From the NCBI GenBank assembly GCA_039519185.1, contig CM076846.1:223126659-223190658 (forward strand): 64,000 nucleotides of DNA. Reading direction: 5' to 3'. This document shows, one piece after another, positions 11,676-22,735 of this stretch. The stretch is from Astragalus membranaceus. Taxonomy: Eukaryota; Streptophyta; Magnoliopsida; Fabales; Fabaceae. The notes under the pieces are model-generated. The model was not told where the DNA came from and searched no databases. It saw only the letters and a list, made by a program, of their open reading frames with translations. Position numbers and translations under genes: made by a program. Within the stretch, counting starts at the first letter, position 1; each line of letters opens with the position of its first letter.

Positions 11676-12717
11676 AATGTGTTTTGCCTGACTAGGAACA
11701 TAATTAAATGTGTTATTCCGACTTGTTGACGCCTATAACAAAATTTAATGAGTTTCATTCTTAAGTTGTATAAAAAGTTTTTTTTTTTAAATATAGCGAT
11801 AAATATTTGGACAAAACTTAGGTACTATTCCATAAGTGTAATTCGTGTGTTTTCCAGTCACACTATGGCACATGGATTAGTTTTTTAAAGAGTAACTAAA
11901 AGATAATGAATAATATTAATAATAAATCCACGTGTGTGATTGGAAAACAGCCCGTGGCGGACTCAAGTGTATTCTAGGGAGTTCAAGCGCGCCCATGGAA
12001 AAATAGAATTAGCACTTATTTCCTAGCAAAAATTATTTTTGCCCACCCTGAAAATATCTTTTGCCTGCAAATCCCTAGTTTTGCACTACTCTAATGCACC
12101 ACACTCATACAGTCACTCAAACTCTCACATATTTATCTTAAAAAAAATTCTCTCTCCATGCGCCAGTGATTTTATTCCCGTGACTTTCCTTTTTCTTCTT
12201 TCTTCTTTCTTCTTTTTTCTTTCTACTTTCTATTCTTTCTTCTTTATTCTTTCTTCTTCACTGTCACTGAAATGTGAAACCAGATCGCTTCTCCTATTCC
12301 TTTCTTCATTGCAACATTGAGCCAACTCTCCTCTCTTCTTCATTTTCACTCGAAACAACAAAGCTCTCCACTGAAACCAGATTGCCTCTTCCTTCCCTCC
12401 GCCATCACAGCAGTTTCCGCTGTCATTCCTGAATCGTGACTGTGAGACTTCTGCTCTTGAGGTTTCTATCGCCATTGCTGGTGGCGTTAAGGTCGAAAAT
12501 TTATTTTCACTCAAAACCCTAATTCCCTAATTAGTTGAGTCCATTGAACCTATTCTTGTTCTTGTAAATATGTTGAATCAGTTCTTGTTCTTATTGTCCA
12601 AGTTTCGATTCTGTTAATGCTATTTAATTGTTACTTTGTGTTAGTGTTATTCCAATCATGATTAAATAACACTAACACTTTACAAGAACAAGAATTGGAT
12701 CAAATAACACTAACAGG

Positions 12718-13076
12718 AGGTGAAAGACACTATGTTTGAAAGTAAGAAGAAAGAATACGATGCATTTATAGACGTCCTGGTAAGTTTCAGGGCACGTAGA
12801 ATTGGTGCAACAAGTGTCGTAGCGAGAGTGAAAGAGCTATTGAAAGGGCATGAAGATTTAATTACAGGATTTAACATCTTCTTGCCAAAAGTATGTGAAA
12901 TCACACTTCCATTGAAACAACAACCTCCACAAAAGAAAGATATTGATTATTTTGATGCTCTAGATTTTTTAGAAAAGGTCCGGGCTCGTTTTGAAGGCAA
13001 CGATGGTGTCTATAGGTCTTTTCTAAAATTATTAAGGATGTATAGAAATGAAGCCAAGACTAAAACTGAGGTTTTC
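12718..13076 (+). pseudogene. PAH gene copy B, 5'-truncated and split
   Basis: An open frame from V-K-D-T-M-F-E-S-K through most of PAH2, ending in T-K-T-E-V where a gypsy LTR begins; the frame stops within 2 codons, at the LTR's first TGA. The first about 32 residues, including the start codon seen in copies A and C, are absent: the homologous sequence begins at CAGGAGGTGAAAG. PAH1 and PAH2 residues are otherwise close to copy A. The remainder of PAH2 resumes at 19282. It is a non-functional locus interrupted by a retrotransposon. Confidence 0.8.
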
Positions 13077-13385
13077 TGATAGACTACACTAAGCTAATCA
13101 CTAGATCTAGGGTTGCAAGAGAATAAATAAACATAAACCAACTTCTGATTTTTCATACCCTCAAAAGAGGCAGCATTACATCTTAAATACTTAGGGTTTT
13201 TCTAAGACTGCTGGGTCAATGGGCCACAGGCCACTTAGGGACAACAGGAAACGAAATAAATTAAAAAGAGGGACAATGTCCATTACTAATTCCACCCTAC
13301 AAATTACTGAATGAAGTCTTTCAGCCATACTGGCTTTTTGGCCACACGAATGGGCCTTTTGGGTACCACCATTGGGTTGCTAACA
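13077..13385 (-). repeat. gypsy 3' LTR
   Basis: 309 bp, TGATAGACTACAC...TTGCTAACA on the plus strand. It contains the last about 27 codons and the stop of the pol-derived frame (stop at 13304), so coding sequence runs into the LTR. Confidence 0.93.
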
Positions 13386-14857
13386 TTACTCCCGGGTCTG
13401 TTGAGAACCTTGTCCTCAAGGTTCAGGACGCGACGTGGGACGTTGAGAGTGGCTGGGGCAGGTTCCAATGCGTCCAGCAAATCAGAGGTTTGAAGCAACG
13501 GTCCAGATGTGGTGCGCTGAGAGTCGTTGGGATCCAACGGTGCAGAAGGAAGCGCGTTGTTCCGTGGAAGGACTGCAGGCGCGACAGCTGGCTGGGACAG
13601 CGATGTAGGCGCGACAGCTGGCTGGGACAGCGACTTTTCGATTAAAGCAGATCTGGGGAAGAGGAAACGTGTTGGGATGCTTTTGGCATTGACTTCCGCA
13701 TCTTGGATCAACGGTGTGGATTGGCTTTGTAGGGATCCGTTCGCATCGTGTGGTTCAGCGCGAGGCGTGTTGTCCCGATGGCGCAGAGCAGGTGCGCGTG
13801 ATGCGGCATGCGCAGGCGCGTGTGTCAGCTCCTGGACAGGCTTTGGGGAGCGCGTGAGATCAGATGGTGAGGATGGCTTGCGTGCATCGAGAGCAGGATC
13901 GCACGGTGCAGAGTGGTTGGCGTGTATTGGGTGTTGGACTGCGCCTTTTACTCCACCTTGAGGGTATCCAAAGTATTTCAACGGGTCTGATGCATCTTTA
14001 AAATTCAATGGTCCAGATTTAAGTGCTGTTGAGGTGTCCAACGAGCCAGTATAAATAACACCCTTAGGCGCCCATGTGGTTGCACTTTCATTTAAGTCCA
14101 TTGTAATTGTACTTAAACTTTGCACTTTAGCTTCCATTTTCTCAGAAACTTCAACCAAATCCAGCTGTTTGTCTTTAGAGCCCCTCGAATTTTCAGATAA
14201 AAATGCCTCTACTTCAGTTAAACCAGTCACTTTACTTCCTTCAGTTAAAGAGCTTAGTTGTTCTTCTGTCTTCTCATGCACACCCAGCTCGTTTCTTTCG
14301 CTGTCTGCTTCAGACTTCCCTTCTTTATTTTCTAAGTCCGGGATATCCAAACCATCTTCTTTATCTTCAAGCTCCTTAAGATTATGAGCTTGAAAATCAC
14401 CTCCAAAATAAGGACGCAACTGAGAAACGTGCACCACTGGGTGCATACGAGATTCAGATGGGAGTTCCAATTCGTATGTTACCTTCCCAATGCGCCGGAG
14501 AACCTTGAATGGGCCGTAGTAACGCTTGGCCAGCTTCTGTGAAGATCTGCTTGTAAGAGTTTGCTGGCGGTAAGGCTGTAGACGCAGAAGAGCCAGATCT
14601 CCAATGTTGAAGGTATAATCCCTCCTTTTTTTGTTAGCTTTGTCTACCATTCTTTGTCTGCTTCTTTTTAAGTTCTCTTTCAATGCTTTCAGTATCTGTT
14701 GTCTCTGTTGCAGAGTGGACTCCAAGTTGTCAAGATCTGTTGCACCTGTAACATAATCTAGAACTGCTAGTGGTGGTCGGCCGTAGAGAGCCTGGAAGGG
14801 GGACATCTGAATGGTCGAATGAAAAGAGGAGTTATGCCCATACTCTGCAAGATGCAA
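13304..14857 (-). pseudogene. gypsy pol 3' part: integrase C-terminus plus long tail
   Basis: The frame opens after the nonsense codon. It starts within the integrase end of the core (A-E-Y-G-H-N-S-S then M-S-P-F-Q-A-L-Y-G-R-P-P), continues through the integrase C-terminal domain (G-D-L-A-L-L-R-L-Q-P-Y; Y-G-P-F-K-V-L; H-V-S-Q-L-R-P-Y), then about 340 residues of acidic and Pro/Ala/Ser-rich sequence where related elements carry a chromodomain. It ends in a basic R-P-I-R-V-A-K-K-P-V-W-L-K-D-F motif encoded in the LTR. Confidence 0.85.
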
Positions 14858-14935
14858 GAACTTGAACCATTTACGAGGGTGATCACTCGTAAAACAGCGA
14901 AGATACGTCTCTAGGGAGCGGTTGACGACCTCAGT

Positions 14936-16597
14936 CTAGCCATCGGTCTCCGGGTGGTAAGCAGTGCTGTACTTTAGAGTTGTTCCCTGCACGCGGAAAA
15001 GTTCTTTCCAGCAGTTGCTTATAAATAAGGGATATCTGCCAGATACGATGGATTTAGGGATGCCATGGAGGCGGCAGATCTCGACTGAGAATCTAGTGGC
15101 CAGATCTACTGCAGAGTATCTGGTTGGCAGTGCTATGAAGTGAACAAACTTTGTGAGTCTGTCGCAAATCACCCAGATGGCAGTGTGTCCAAAAGAGTTT
15201 GGAAGGTGAGTTATGAAGTCCATTGTAAGTTCTTCCCAAACCTGATTTGGTGATGGCAGTGGTTGAAGTAACCCTTGTTTTTTTTGTGGTAGGTACTTGT
15301 TCTGCTGGCAAATGGTGCAGTGCTTGATGAAGAGTTTAAGATCTCTAAGGATTCCTGGCCATGAAAAGGAGGCAGGGAGTCTCGCCAAGGTGAGTTTAAC
15401 ACCTGAGTGACCAGCTACAGGGGTGCTGTGATATTCAAGCAGAAGGGTCTTCCGTAGGTCTGCTGAGTCAGGTATGAAAAGTTTTCCCTTGTAATAGATC
15501 AAGTCATTTGAGTAACTGTAATCGTTCTTCATGTCTGTTTCTGATGTGCACTTTTGAACTAATTCCTCTCCCTTGTCATCTGTCTTGTAATACTTTTGGA
15601 GTTGGGCAATAAGTGTTGGGATTGGAGATGAGATTGCCGAGAGCAGTGTTGCATCCTCTGTGTATTTGCGGCTAAGTGAGTTTGCAACCAGATTAGACTT
15701 GCCAGGTTTGTAGTAAATATTAAAACTGAATCCTTGTAACTTAAATGCCCATTTCTGTTGTTCTGGTGTTTGAACCTTCTGAACAAGGAGGCTCTTAAGG
15801 CTCTTCTGATCTGTGTACAGGTGAAAATGTCGTCCCAAGAGGTACTGACGCCACTTTTTTATTGCTTCAGTGACTACAAACATTTCCCGCACATACACTG
15901 AGGCAGCTTGCATCCAGGGACACATCTTTTTGCTGAAGAAAGCTAAGGGGTGACCATCTTGGGAGAGAACAGCACCGATGGCAGTAGCGGAGGCATCAGT
16001 TTCGACCACAAAGACCTTGGTAAAATCAGGGAGAGCAAGCACTGGCACTGATGTAATTTTCTGTTTTAACTCTGTAAATGCCACTTCGGCATATGTACTC
16101 CATGTAAACTTAGTGGAACGCAACAAATCGGTGAGAGGAGCGGCGAGAGAGGCGTAGTGACGCACAAATTGCCTATAGAATCCGGTGAGGCCTAAAAATC
16201 CCCTGAGTGTCGTGAGTGAACGTGGCTTTGGCCAGTCTAGTATAGCTTGAACTTTATCAGGATCTGGGGATACACCATTAACAGAGATAACATGACCTAG
16301 GTAATGAACAACATCAACTGCAAAAACACACTTAGACAGCTTTGCAACAAAATGATGGGCCTGAAGTAAATCTAAAACAAGTCTTAAATGAAGTAGATGA
16401 TCAGATAAACATCGGCTATAGATTAAAATATCATCAAAGAAAACCAGAACAAACCGTCGTAAGAAAGGTCTTAGTAAATCGTTCATTGCTGATTGAAATG
16501 TAGACGGCGCGTTAGACAGCCCAAAAGGCATGACTAAGAACTCGTAATGTCCATCAAACGTGCGAAAAGCTGTTTTATGAGTATCTTCCAGGTGCAA
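14936..16597 (-). pseudogene. gypsy pol middle part: RT, RNase H, integrase
   Basis: 553 codons. The RT palm motif F-F-D-D-I-L-I-Y-S is close to the start, then RNase H (E-T-D-A-S; Y-T-D-Q-K-S-L), then the integrase zinc finger (H-x-G-x-x-K ... H-C-T-I-C-Q-Q-N-K) and core with T-M-D-F-I-T-H-L-P. It terminates after the conserved A-Y-H-P-E-T-D-G at an in-frame TAG where a glutamine codon is usual; the next frame continues directly. It joins the upstream part by a frame change near 16590. Confidence 0.9.
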
Positions 16598-17948
16598 CCC
16601 GAATCTGGTGATAACTTGAGCGTAGATCTATCTTGGTGAATATTTTAGCTGAGCCAAGTTCATCAAGAAGCTCATCGATAGTGGGGATTGGGAATCTGTC
16701 CTTAACAGTGACTGCATTTAGTGCTCTGTAGTCAACACAAAACCTCCAAGTTCCATCTTTCTTTTTAACCAACAAAACTGGGGAGGAGTAAGGGCTATTG
16801 CATGGGACAATAGTGCCTTCTTGTAACATGTCATGGATTAGAGAGGTCATAGCTTCTTTTTGTGAGTGAGGATAACAGTAGGGTTTGACATTGATGGGGG
16901 GTGTGTTTGGTAGTAGTGGGATGTGGTGGTCATGAGGTCTGGGGGGTGGTAGGCCATGTGGTTCTTGAAAAATAGTTGGGTATTTTTGGAGTATAGAGTT
17001 AATCTCAGGTGATAAGGTATGGGCTATTGAGTCAATGAGGTTGTTGGTGGTTTTGTGGGTGTTCAAGGTTCTGTCATGGGGCTCAAAGCTTAGGAGGTGA
17101 AGTGAGGCAATTGAGTCTGTATGTAGTAGGTGGCACAGTTGGTGATAAGTAGTTTGGGCTGAGTTGGATTTAGGTTCTCCCTTTAGGGTAATTGGCTCAT
17201 TATTGTGTTGGAAAGTGATTGATGGTATAGAGAAATCTGCCTGAATGGGGCCCAAGGTTCTAAGCCATTCCATCCCAAGGACTACATCAGCACCTTCAAT
17301 TGGGAGTAAGTAAAATGGTAAGCAAAAGGATTGGTTCTGTAGGTTGATACGAACGTCGTTACAAATCCCTTCACATTGTAAGTGGGAACCATTTCCAACC
17401 ATGACAGAAAATGCTGGGATTTTTGACGTGGGTAGTTTCAAATGCTCAACAATTCTTGGTTGGAGTATGTTATGTGTACTCCCAGTGTCAACTAGAACCA
17501 TAACTATCAGTCCACCAATTAGGCCGTAAAACCTGAGTATTTGAGGGGCAAATTGACCTGTTAGAGCTTGAGGTGATAGTTGAAAGTAAGTTTCTTCTGG
17601 TCCCATTACAATTTCTTCATTTTGAGTTTCAGTGGGGTCTAGTTCTTCACCTTCCTCAAGCATGAGTAAGAGATATCGACCACTAGCACATTTGTGCCCC
17701 GGAACAAACTTCTCATCCCAATTGTAACATAGACCTTGAGCACGGTGCTCTTCCCATTGGGCTGGACTGATGCGTTCTATAGAGTATTTGGGTTGGTTTT
17801 GGTGTGGTTGGGGTGTTTTAGGTGGTGGGTGTAGTGGTTGGGGCTTGGGCTGCCTTGTGTGAAGGTGGGTTTGTGTTTGAGGTTTGGCCATAGGTTTGGG
17901 GAAAGGGTCTTGAGAATTTGGGTTTGGCGGCTTTAATCTTATCCTCAA
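16575..17948 (-). pseudogene. gypsy pol 5' part: zinc knuckle remnant, protease, RT start
   Basis: 457 codons. A nucleocapsid-like segment G-L-C-Y-N-W-D-E-K-F-V-P-G-H-K-C has lost the second cysteine of the usual CxxC. The aspartic protease motif V-L-V-D-T-G-S-T-H-N follows, then the RT fingers (V-L-L-V-K-K-K-D-G-T-W-R-F-C-V-D-Y-R-A-L-N). The frame diverges after S-S-Y-H-Q-I-R-V. It overlaps the gag frame by about 130 nt in another phase, consistent with one frameshift. Confidence 0.88.
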
Positions 17949-18942
17949 GGAGTTTGGCTAGACTAATAGCTTGAGAAATTGAATAGGGTCGTTGTATAGC
18001 TATTTCATTTCTGATTTCTCGGTTTAAGCCCGAGATAAAACAGTTTAAAATCGCATCAGGTGGTAGCCCTAAGACTCTATTTCCCAATTTCTCAAAGTTA
18101 GCTTGGTATTCAGCAACAGATCCAGTTTGTCTAAGCTTAAAAAGTTGGGCTTGGTGATTTTCATAGGTAGAGGGACCAAATCGTAATTCTAGGGAGCGAG
18201 CAAAGGTGGTCCAATCAACAAATTGATTGTTTTGATGCATCCATTTAAACCAACTAAGTGCTTCCACTTTCATATAAAATGAAACCATGGGTAAACGATT
18301 TTCAACTGGAATGTGATAAAATGTGAAAAACTGCTCAGCCTGAAACAACCATTCTAAGGGATCTGTCCCATCGAAAATACCCATTTCTATTTTTGGTGTT
18401 CTAAAAGGGGGTTGAGGGGTTGTTTGGGAAAACTGTGGAGAGTACACATGCTGCATAAAATGGGGAAATAGATTTGGGTGTGGGTGCGCGTTGTGGGAAA
18501 ATTGGGGGAAGGCTGGGTAGGTTGACGTGGCAGTTATGTTTGGGTGTGGTGGTGGTGGTGGTGGTGGAGGAAACCCAGCAAGGGTAACACTGGATTGACT
18601 CAGTGGTGTATGGGTAAGTGTTATGGGGATAGATGTAGGGATAGCATGGGTAACAACATTTTCATAACCAGGAGCCATTAGGGGAGAAGTGGGGGTACCT
18701 GGTGAAGGAGGGTGCTGTTGTGCAGCAAACCTTTCATTAATCAGCGCTGTGAGGGTCTCAAATCGTGAATCCATGATTTGCTGCTGATTTTCCAATCTTG
18801 TAGTCATAGAACCCAGTTTTTCCCCTATCTGTAGCTCAAGCTGCTGGTTGTTTTCATGCAGAACTGCATCCATATGCTGATAAGAGACTTGAATGGCATC
18901 TTCAAGGTCCTTGGTTGATGGGTTTATAGGTTTTGGGGGCAT
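17818..18942 (-). CDS. gypsy Gag-like protein
   Basis: A 374-aa frame starting only 25 nt inside the 5' LTR boundary. An N-terminal coiled-coil-like region (residues about 10-65) precedes Pro-rich sequence and a retrotransposon gag domain (D-P-L-E-W-L-F-Q-A-E-Q-F-F and W-F-K-W-M-H). The end of the frame is probably a shifted continuation, since zinc-knuckle and protease sequence follow in the neighbouring frame. Confidence 0.85.
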   Translation of the reverse strand: MPPKPINPSTKDLEDAIQVSYQHMDAVLHENNQQLELQIGEKLGSMTTRLENQQQIMDSRFETLTALINERFAAQQHPPSPGTPTSPLMAPGYENVVTHAIPTSIPITLTHTPLSQSSVTLAGFPPPPPPPPHPNITATSTYPAFPQFSHNAHPHPNLFPHFMQHVYSPQFSQTTPQPPFRTPKIEMGIFDGTDPLEWLFQAEQFFTFYHIPVENRLPMVSFYMKVEALSWFKWMHQNNQFVDWTTFARSLELRFGPSTYENHQAQLFKLRQTGSVAEYQANFEKLGNRVLGLPPDAILNCFISGLNREIRNEIAIQRPYSISQAISLAKLLEDKIKAAKPKFSRPFPQTYGQTSNTNPPSHKAAQAPTTTPTT

Positions 18943-18967
18943 TGAGAATCAGAATGAAAGCATCTAT

Positions 18968-19276
18968 TGATAGACTACACTAAGCTAATCACTAGATCTA
19001 GGGTTGCAAGAGAAGAAATAAACATAAAACAACTTCTGATTTTTCATACCCTCAAAAGAGGCAGCATTACATATTAAATACTTAGGGTTTTTCTAAGACT
19101 GCTGGGTCAATGGGCCACAGGCCACTTAGGGACAACAGGAAACGAAATAAATTCAAAAGAGGGACAATGTTCATTACTAATTCCACCCTACAAATTACTG
19201 AATGAAGTCTTTCAGCCATACTGGCTTTTTGGCCACACGAATGGGCCTGTTGGGTGCCACCATTGGGTTGCTAACA
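18968..19276 (-). repeat. gypsy 5' LTR
   Basis: 309 bp, same ends as the other LTR. The sequence immediately downstream on the element strand (ATAGATGCTTTCATTCTG) does not start with the TGG typical of a tRNA-complementary primer site. Confidence 0.93.
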
Positions 19277-19281
19277 TTTTC

Positions 19282-19635
19282 CCTGAGGTTGTTGGACTTT
19301 TCAAGGACCATTGAGATCTTTTTGAAGGGTTTACCTGCGATGACACTCCGACGCCCAAGTCAGTGGGGTAATTAATATTATTAATATTCGAGCAGAGTAA
19401 CGTTATGTGTGAAAAGCGTACCTATCAGCTGAGGTCAGCCCTCTATATATAGTGCCAGAGGTTCTGCGGGCGACCGTCGGATCGCGTACGGCTTGATCTG
19501 AACCGTTGATCTTGCGGATCTAGGTCATGTCTCTCTGCTTCGTTAATTAGGCCGCTTGCGGCCGGCCTTGTGACAATGTTGGGCTCCGGCCCAGTCCAGA
19601 ACGGCATTCTTGCCTTGATTATACTTTAGGAGCTA
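19282..19635 (+). pseudogene. PAH gene copy B, 3' remnant
   Basis: After the gypsy target repeat, sequence homologous to the end of PAH2 resumes (GAGGTTGTTGGACTTTTCAAGG) but is broken again at 19336 by a 271-bp insertion. The last codons (GCATTCTTGCC) and 3' flank follow at 19604. Confidence 0.75.
19336..19606 (-). mobile_element. solo-LTR-like insertion, GC-rich
   Basis: Absent from copy A, which reads TTTACTGCATTCTTGCC through the site. On the minus strand it runs TGCCGTTCTGG to GGAGTGTCATCGCA, with TG...CA ends and a TATA-like CTATATATAGAGG. The shape fits a small solo LTR. The usual 5-bp duplication is not evident, so the mechanism is uncertain. Confidence 0.5.
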
Positions 19636-20385
19636 CCGCTACTCATTATGCAATGCCAAAGTGATGCAATGATGAAGAACTCCAGAGAATTGTCGCGTAT
19701 GTTGTGTTGTGTCAGTTGGGATTACTTATTTTTTGCATTCAGATTATGAATTTCAATTGTTTTAGCTAGTTTTACATTCAAATTGAGTGGCGACCATAAG
19801 AATAAAATTTTGAACTATTTATCTATCAGAAATATTATTAGACAATAATACTACTAGTTATCTTTTTACTTCAATGGTGTATATATATAGACCTACTTGA
19901 TTTTTTACCGTATTGCAAGAAGTCCTATCCTTGAAATATAAATTAATAATTATTAGACAATAATACTACTAGTTATCTTTCTATCGTTTTTTATTTTAAT
20001 TCCTTTCTTTTCTTTCTTTCTTTCATTTCATTCCTTGTCATGTCTTTCTTTCCCCAAAACCATGCATTGCACATCTTGTTGAAATATAAATTAATATCTT
20101 TTGTTGTCTTTTCTCATCCAATTTTTTCTTTTAAATGTATCTTTAAATATATCCTTTTAAGTAGTAGAAATCATCAAAGGCTTCATCGCACTTACGTTTA
20201 AAAAAAAATTAAGGTCTAATTGTTGACAGAAACCAGGGTCATACTGTGTAGATGAGGTAGGTAATGACGGTGGAATGAGTAGCGTCAAAGAGTTTGAAGA
20301 TATTCTTTTAATTATAAATGTTAGTATTTTAGAAATGTTAGTGGGTGAGATTTAATTCCTCTCCCCCTCTTTCGCACTTCACTCA
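19636..20385 (+). repeat. duplicated block copy B, 3' flank
   Basis: Matches copy A 6620-7280 (for example TAATACTACTAGTTATC and CATGCATTGCACATC) with a local duplication of an about 40-bp TTATTAGACAATAATAC segment. No gene. Confidence 0.65.
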
Positions 20386-20665
20386 CACTACAACAAAAAG
20401 TAGTTTAGGCAATGGCAGAAAACCGTGGCTGGAAGTGAGAAAATCGTGGCCTAAACTTTAAGCCACTTTTTTTTTACATTAGGCCACGAAAAAGCAAAAC
20501 TATGGCCGGAGTTATGAAAACAGGCCACGGTTTCTTGGACTAGTTTCCAACGGCAGTTATTGATTGACCACACATAAATAATCGTGGCCTATAAATTTAA
20601 ACCACGGTTTTGAATTGGCCACACATAAATAAGTGTGGCCTATAAATTTAAATCATTATTATTTA
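20386..20665 (+). mobile_element. CACTA terminus with CGTGGCC subterminal repeats
   Basis: Starts CACTACAACAAAAAGTAG and is followed by at least seven direct or inverted copies of an ACCGTGGCCTAAA-type motif. This is the normal architecture of a CACTA end. No opposite TAGTG end was located, so it is partial. Confidence 0.55.
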
Positions 20666-21079
20666 AGTCCATTTCTTTTATCATGGATTGTTTTCCAAAC
20701 ATTTAAGTATGGACAATACTTTTGGTGTTTATAATTTAAGTAACACTAGAATAACTATATAATCAAAACTCTTTAACTATAAATCAAGAAATACGCATTA
20801 ACGAATCTTCTCAAAGTCAATAAAAAAGAAAATATCAAAGACAAATACAATCTCTTATGCTTGTCATTTACATAACATTCTACATCTCAAGCATAATATA
20901 CTCTTCTCAAATAAAAAAAAAAGAATCTAAGAAAAACATTATCCGCAATTCTTGTCATTTGCATTCGATCCTCCAATATTTTGCAATACCTTCTCACGCT
21001 TGATTTTGAATGGCTTGAGCAATTTAATAGGTGGACTATGTATTTAACTCAGCTGTGGAATCTGCACATATTTAGAAAA
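20666..21079. other. no gene recognised
   Basis: AT-rich sequence between the CACTA end and a MULE-type MITE. No domain seen. Confidence 0.45.
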
Positions 21080-21547
21080 GGCTTTTTTTTACCCCTCTTC
21101 TCCCTTATACCCCCATAACCCATTTTTGGTACCCCCTCTTCTCTCTTCTCTCTAAAAAATTAAAAGAAAACTGATTTTTTAAAAATTTCCGGAATTATTC
21201 CTCAAAAGAAGATAATTCCGAAAGCCAATTTTTTGAACTTTATGGAATCACCTCAAAAGAGGTATTTCCGGAAGCCAATTTTGACTTCCGGAAATACCTC
21301 TTTTGAGGTGATTTCGGAAAGTTCTAAACTAAGGTTTTTCGGAATTATCCTCTTTTGAGGTAATTCCGGAACACAGTTTTTAAAAGATTTCCGGAATTAT
21401 CCCAAACGACATAATTCCGGAAGTCAAAAAATTGGCTTCCAGAATTATGTGTTTTGGTGTAATTCCGGAAGTCAAAAATCAAGGGTAAAATCGTCGGTTT
21501 GGTGAATTATGGGGGTACAGGGTATGATAGGGGGTAAAAGAAAAGCT
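21080..21547. mobile_element. Mutator-type MITE, 9-bp target duplication
   Basis: Long inverted ends (GGCTTTTTTTTACCCC on the left, GGGGGTAAAAGAAAAGC on the right) flank an interior of alternating direct and inverted TTCCGGAATTA units. Perfect 9-bp repeats TTTAGAAAA (21071-21079, 21548-21556) support the Mutator superfamily. Confidence 0.8.
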
Positions 21548-21556
21548 TTTAGAAAA

Positions 21557-22410
21557 AATGGTTTAAAACCTACTCATTTCCTAAAGTCCACGGTTTCTTC
21601 TTTTTACCAAAAGTCCACAGATAGTAGAAATGTGGTCTAATACCTACTCATTTGCAACGGTTGTAAATGACAAAAAAAAAGTGAAACGTTATATGCTATT
21701 GTTAAAAAAATGTTAAACACTACTTGAAAACGTTAAACTCTAGTGTTTAATAAAACCACATCTATTTCGCTAGTCAAATCCACTATCCACTAGCGGATGA
21801 GACTTGCCAAACAAATATTTACGAAATTTAATTTTTTAATTATTTGTGTTTGACAGTAAGTTACAAAAACTTTCTTTTGACAATCATAAACTTAATTCAT
21901 TTCATTCATATACCGAGACATAATACAATGTGGAATATAATTGAACATTTTTCTTTGGTAAATCAATGTACCTTACACGACGACGGGGAGATACTAATCC
22001 TTTGAGGTATCAGAGATCTATTTAAGAGGTTAACATTTCCCAACAAATGTTTTTCCAAACGCATCGGTTAGAGACCGAACCCAAAACCAAATGGTTAAGA
22101 GACCCCAAATATCTACCACTTTGCAGCTAGCATACGAAGTTACAAAACTTTTTGTTTAATTGTTAATTAAAATGAAAACATTATCATCAAAAAAAATGGA
22201 GACATTAATGAGATGTAATTAAAACTCTTTTATTAATTAAATAAAATTCACGGGCACTTTACTTCTAAAATAGTTTAACAAAATCTCAATTAATGTTTCA
22301 ATTAATTAAAACATATATAAGAGCGTATTAATTAATAAATAGTTCATTGAGCTATAATTGTACCACTTTAAGGATAAGAGTGTATTAATGATGATATTTT
22401 TTGTGGTAGG
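21557..22410. other. no gene recognised
   Basis: AT-rich intergenic stretch upstream of PAH copy C. No domain seen. Confidence 0.45.
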
Positions 22411-22412
22411 TA

Positions 22413-22546
22413 CTCCCTCCGTTCTCATTTATAAGCAAAAAAAAACATTTTTTAGGTTAATTGAATAACTGATGTATCTGGTCTATAATATAGGCTATAT
22501 ACATATGAACCTAAAAAGTGTTTTTTGCTTATAAATAATACCGGAG
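22413..22546. mobile_element. Stowaway MITE, TA target duplication
   Basis: 134 bp: CTCCCTCCGTTCTCATTTATAAGC paired with GCTTATAAATAATACCGGAG, flanked by TA on both sides; the classical Tc1/mariner-derived Stowaway form. It lies 190 bp upstream of PAH copy C. Confidence 0.9.
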
Positions 22547-22735
22547 TAGTATGTATTAGTGATAGAAATCGTAAATAAGGGAAAACTTTCAATCCGAGAT
22601 ATTTTCCATTTTCTGAATAAATCTTCCTATATGTTGTATGTTCACCTTTGTAGTTGATCTATCTATCTATCTATCTACAGTCCTATGTGGGGTGGAGTTC
22701 TTTATTTTTGCTCATTTTTTATACCCTCCTTCAAG

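Larger units (their letters stand above)
10462..13076 (+). repeat. duplicated block, copy B (left part)
   Basis: 10462-11760 corresponds to copy A 4290-5780, and 12360-12620 to 3570-3870, followed directly by the truncated PAH coding region. Order and content differ from A, so B was rearranged after duplication. About 11,870-12,360 has no clear partner in A and no recognised gene. The right part of B lies beyond the gypsy insertion at 19277-20345. Confidence 0.7.
13077..19276 (-). mobile_element. Ty3/gypsy retrotransposon, 6.2 kb, TSD TTTTC
   Basis: A complete minus-strand element: 309-bp LTRs with TG...CA ends, gag, protease, reverse transcriptase, RNase H, integrase, and 5-bp target duplications TTTTC at 13072-13076 and 19277-19281. 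Size, short LTRs and pol order suggest a Reina-like chromovirus lineage, although no chromodomain was recognised. By eye the LTRs differ at 7 of 309 positions (about 2%), so the insertion is fairly recent. The coding region has frame shifts near 17.94 and 16.59 kb and an in-frame stop near 14.94 kb, so this copy should not be autonomous. It interrupts PAH gene copy B. Confidence 0.93.

Noticed and set aside
13527..13961. 144-codon plus-strand frame
   Set aside because: Antisense shadow of the gypsy pol tail, with a tandem duplication that keeps it open.
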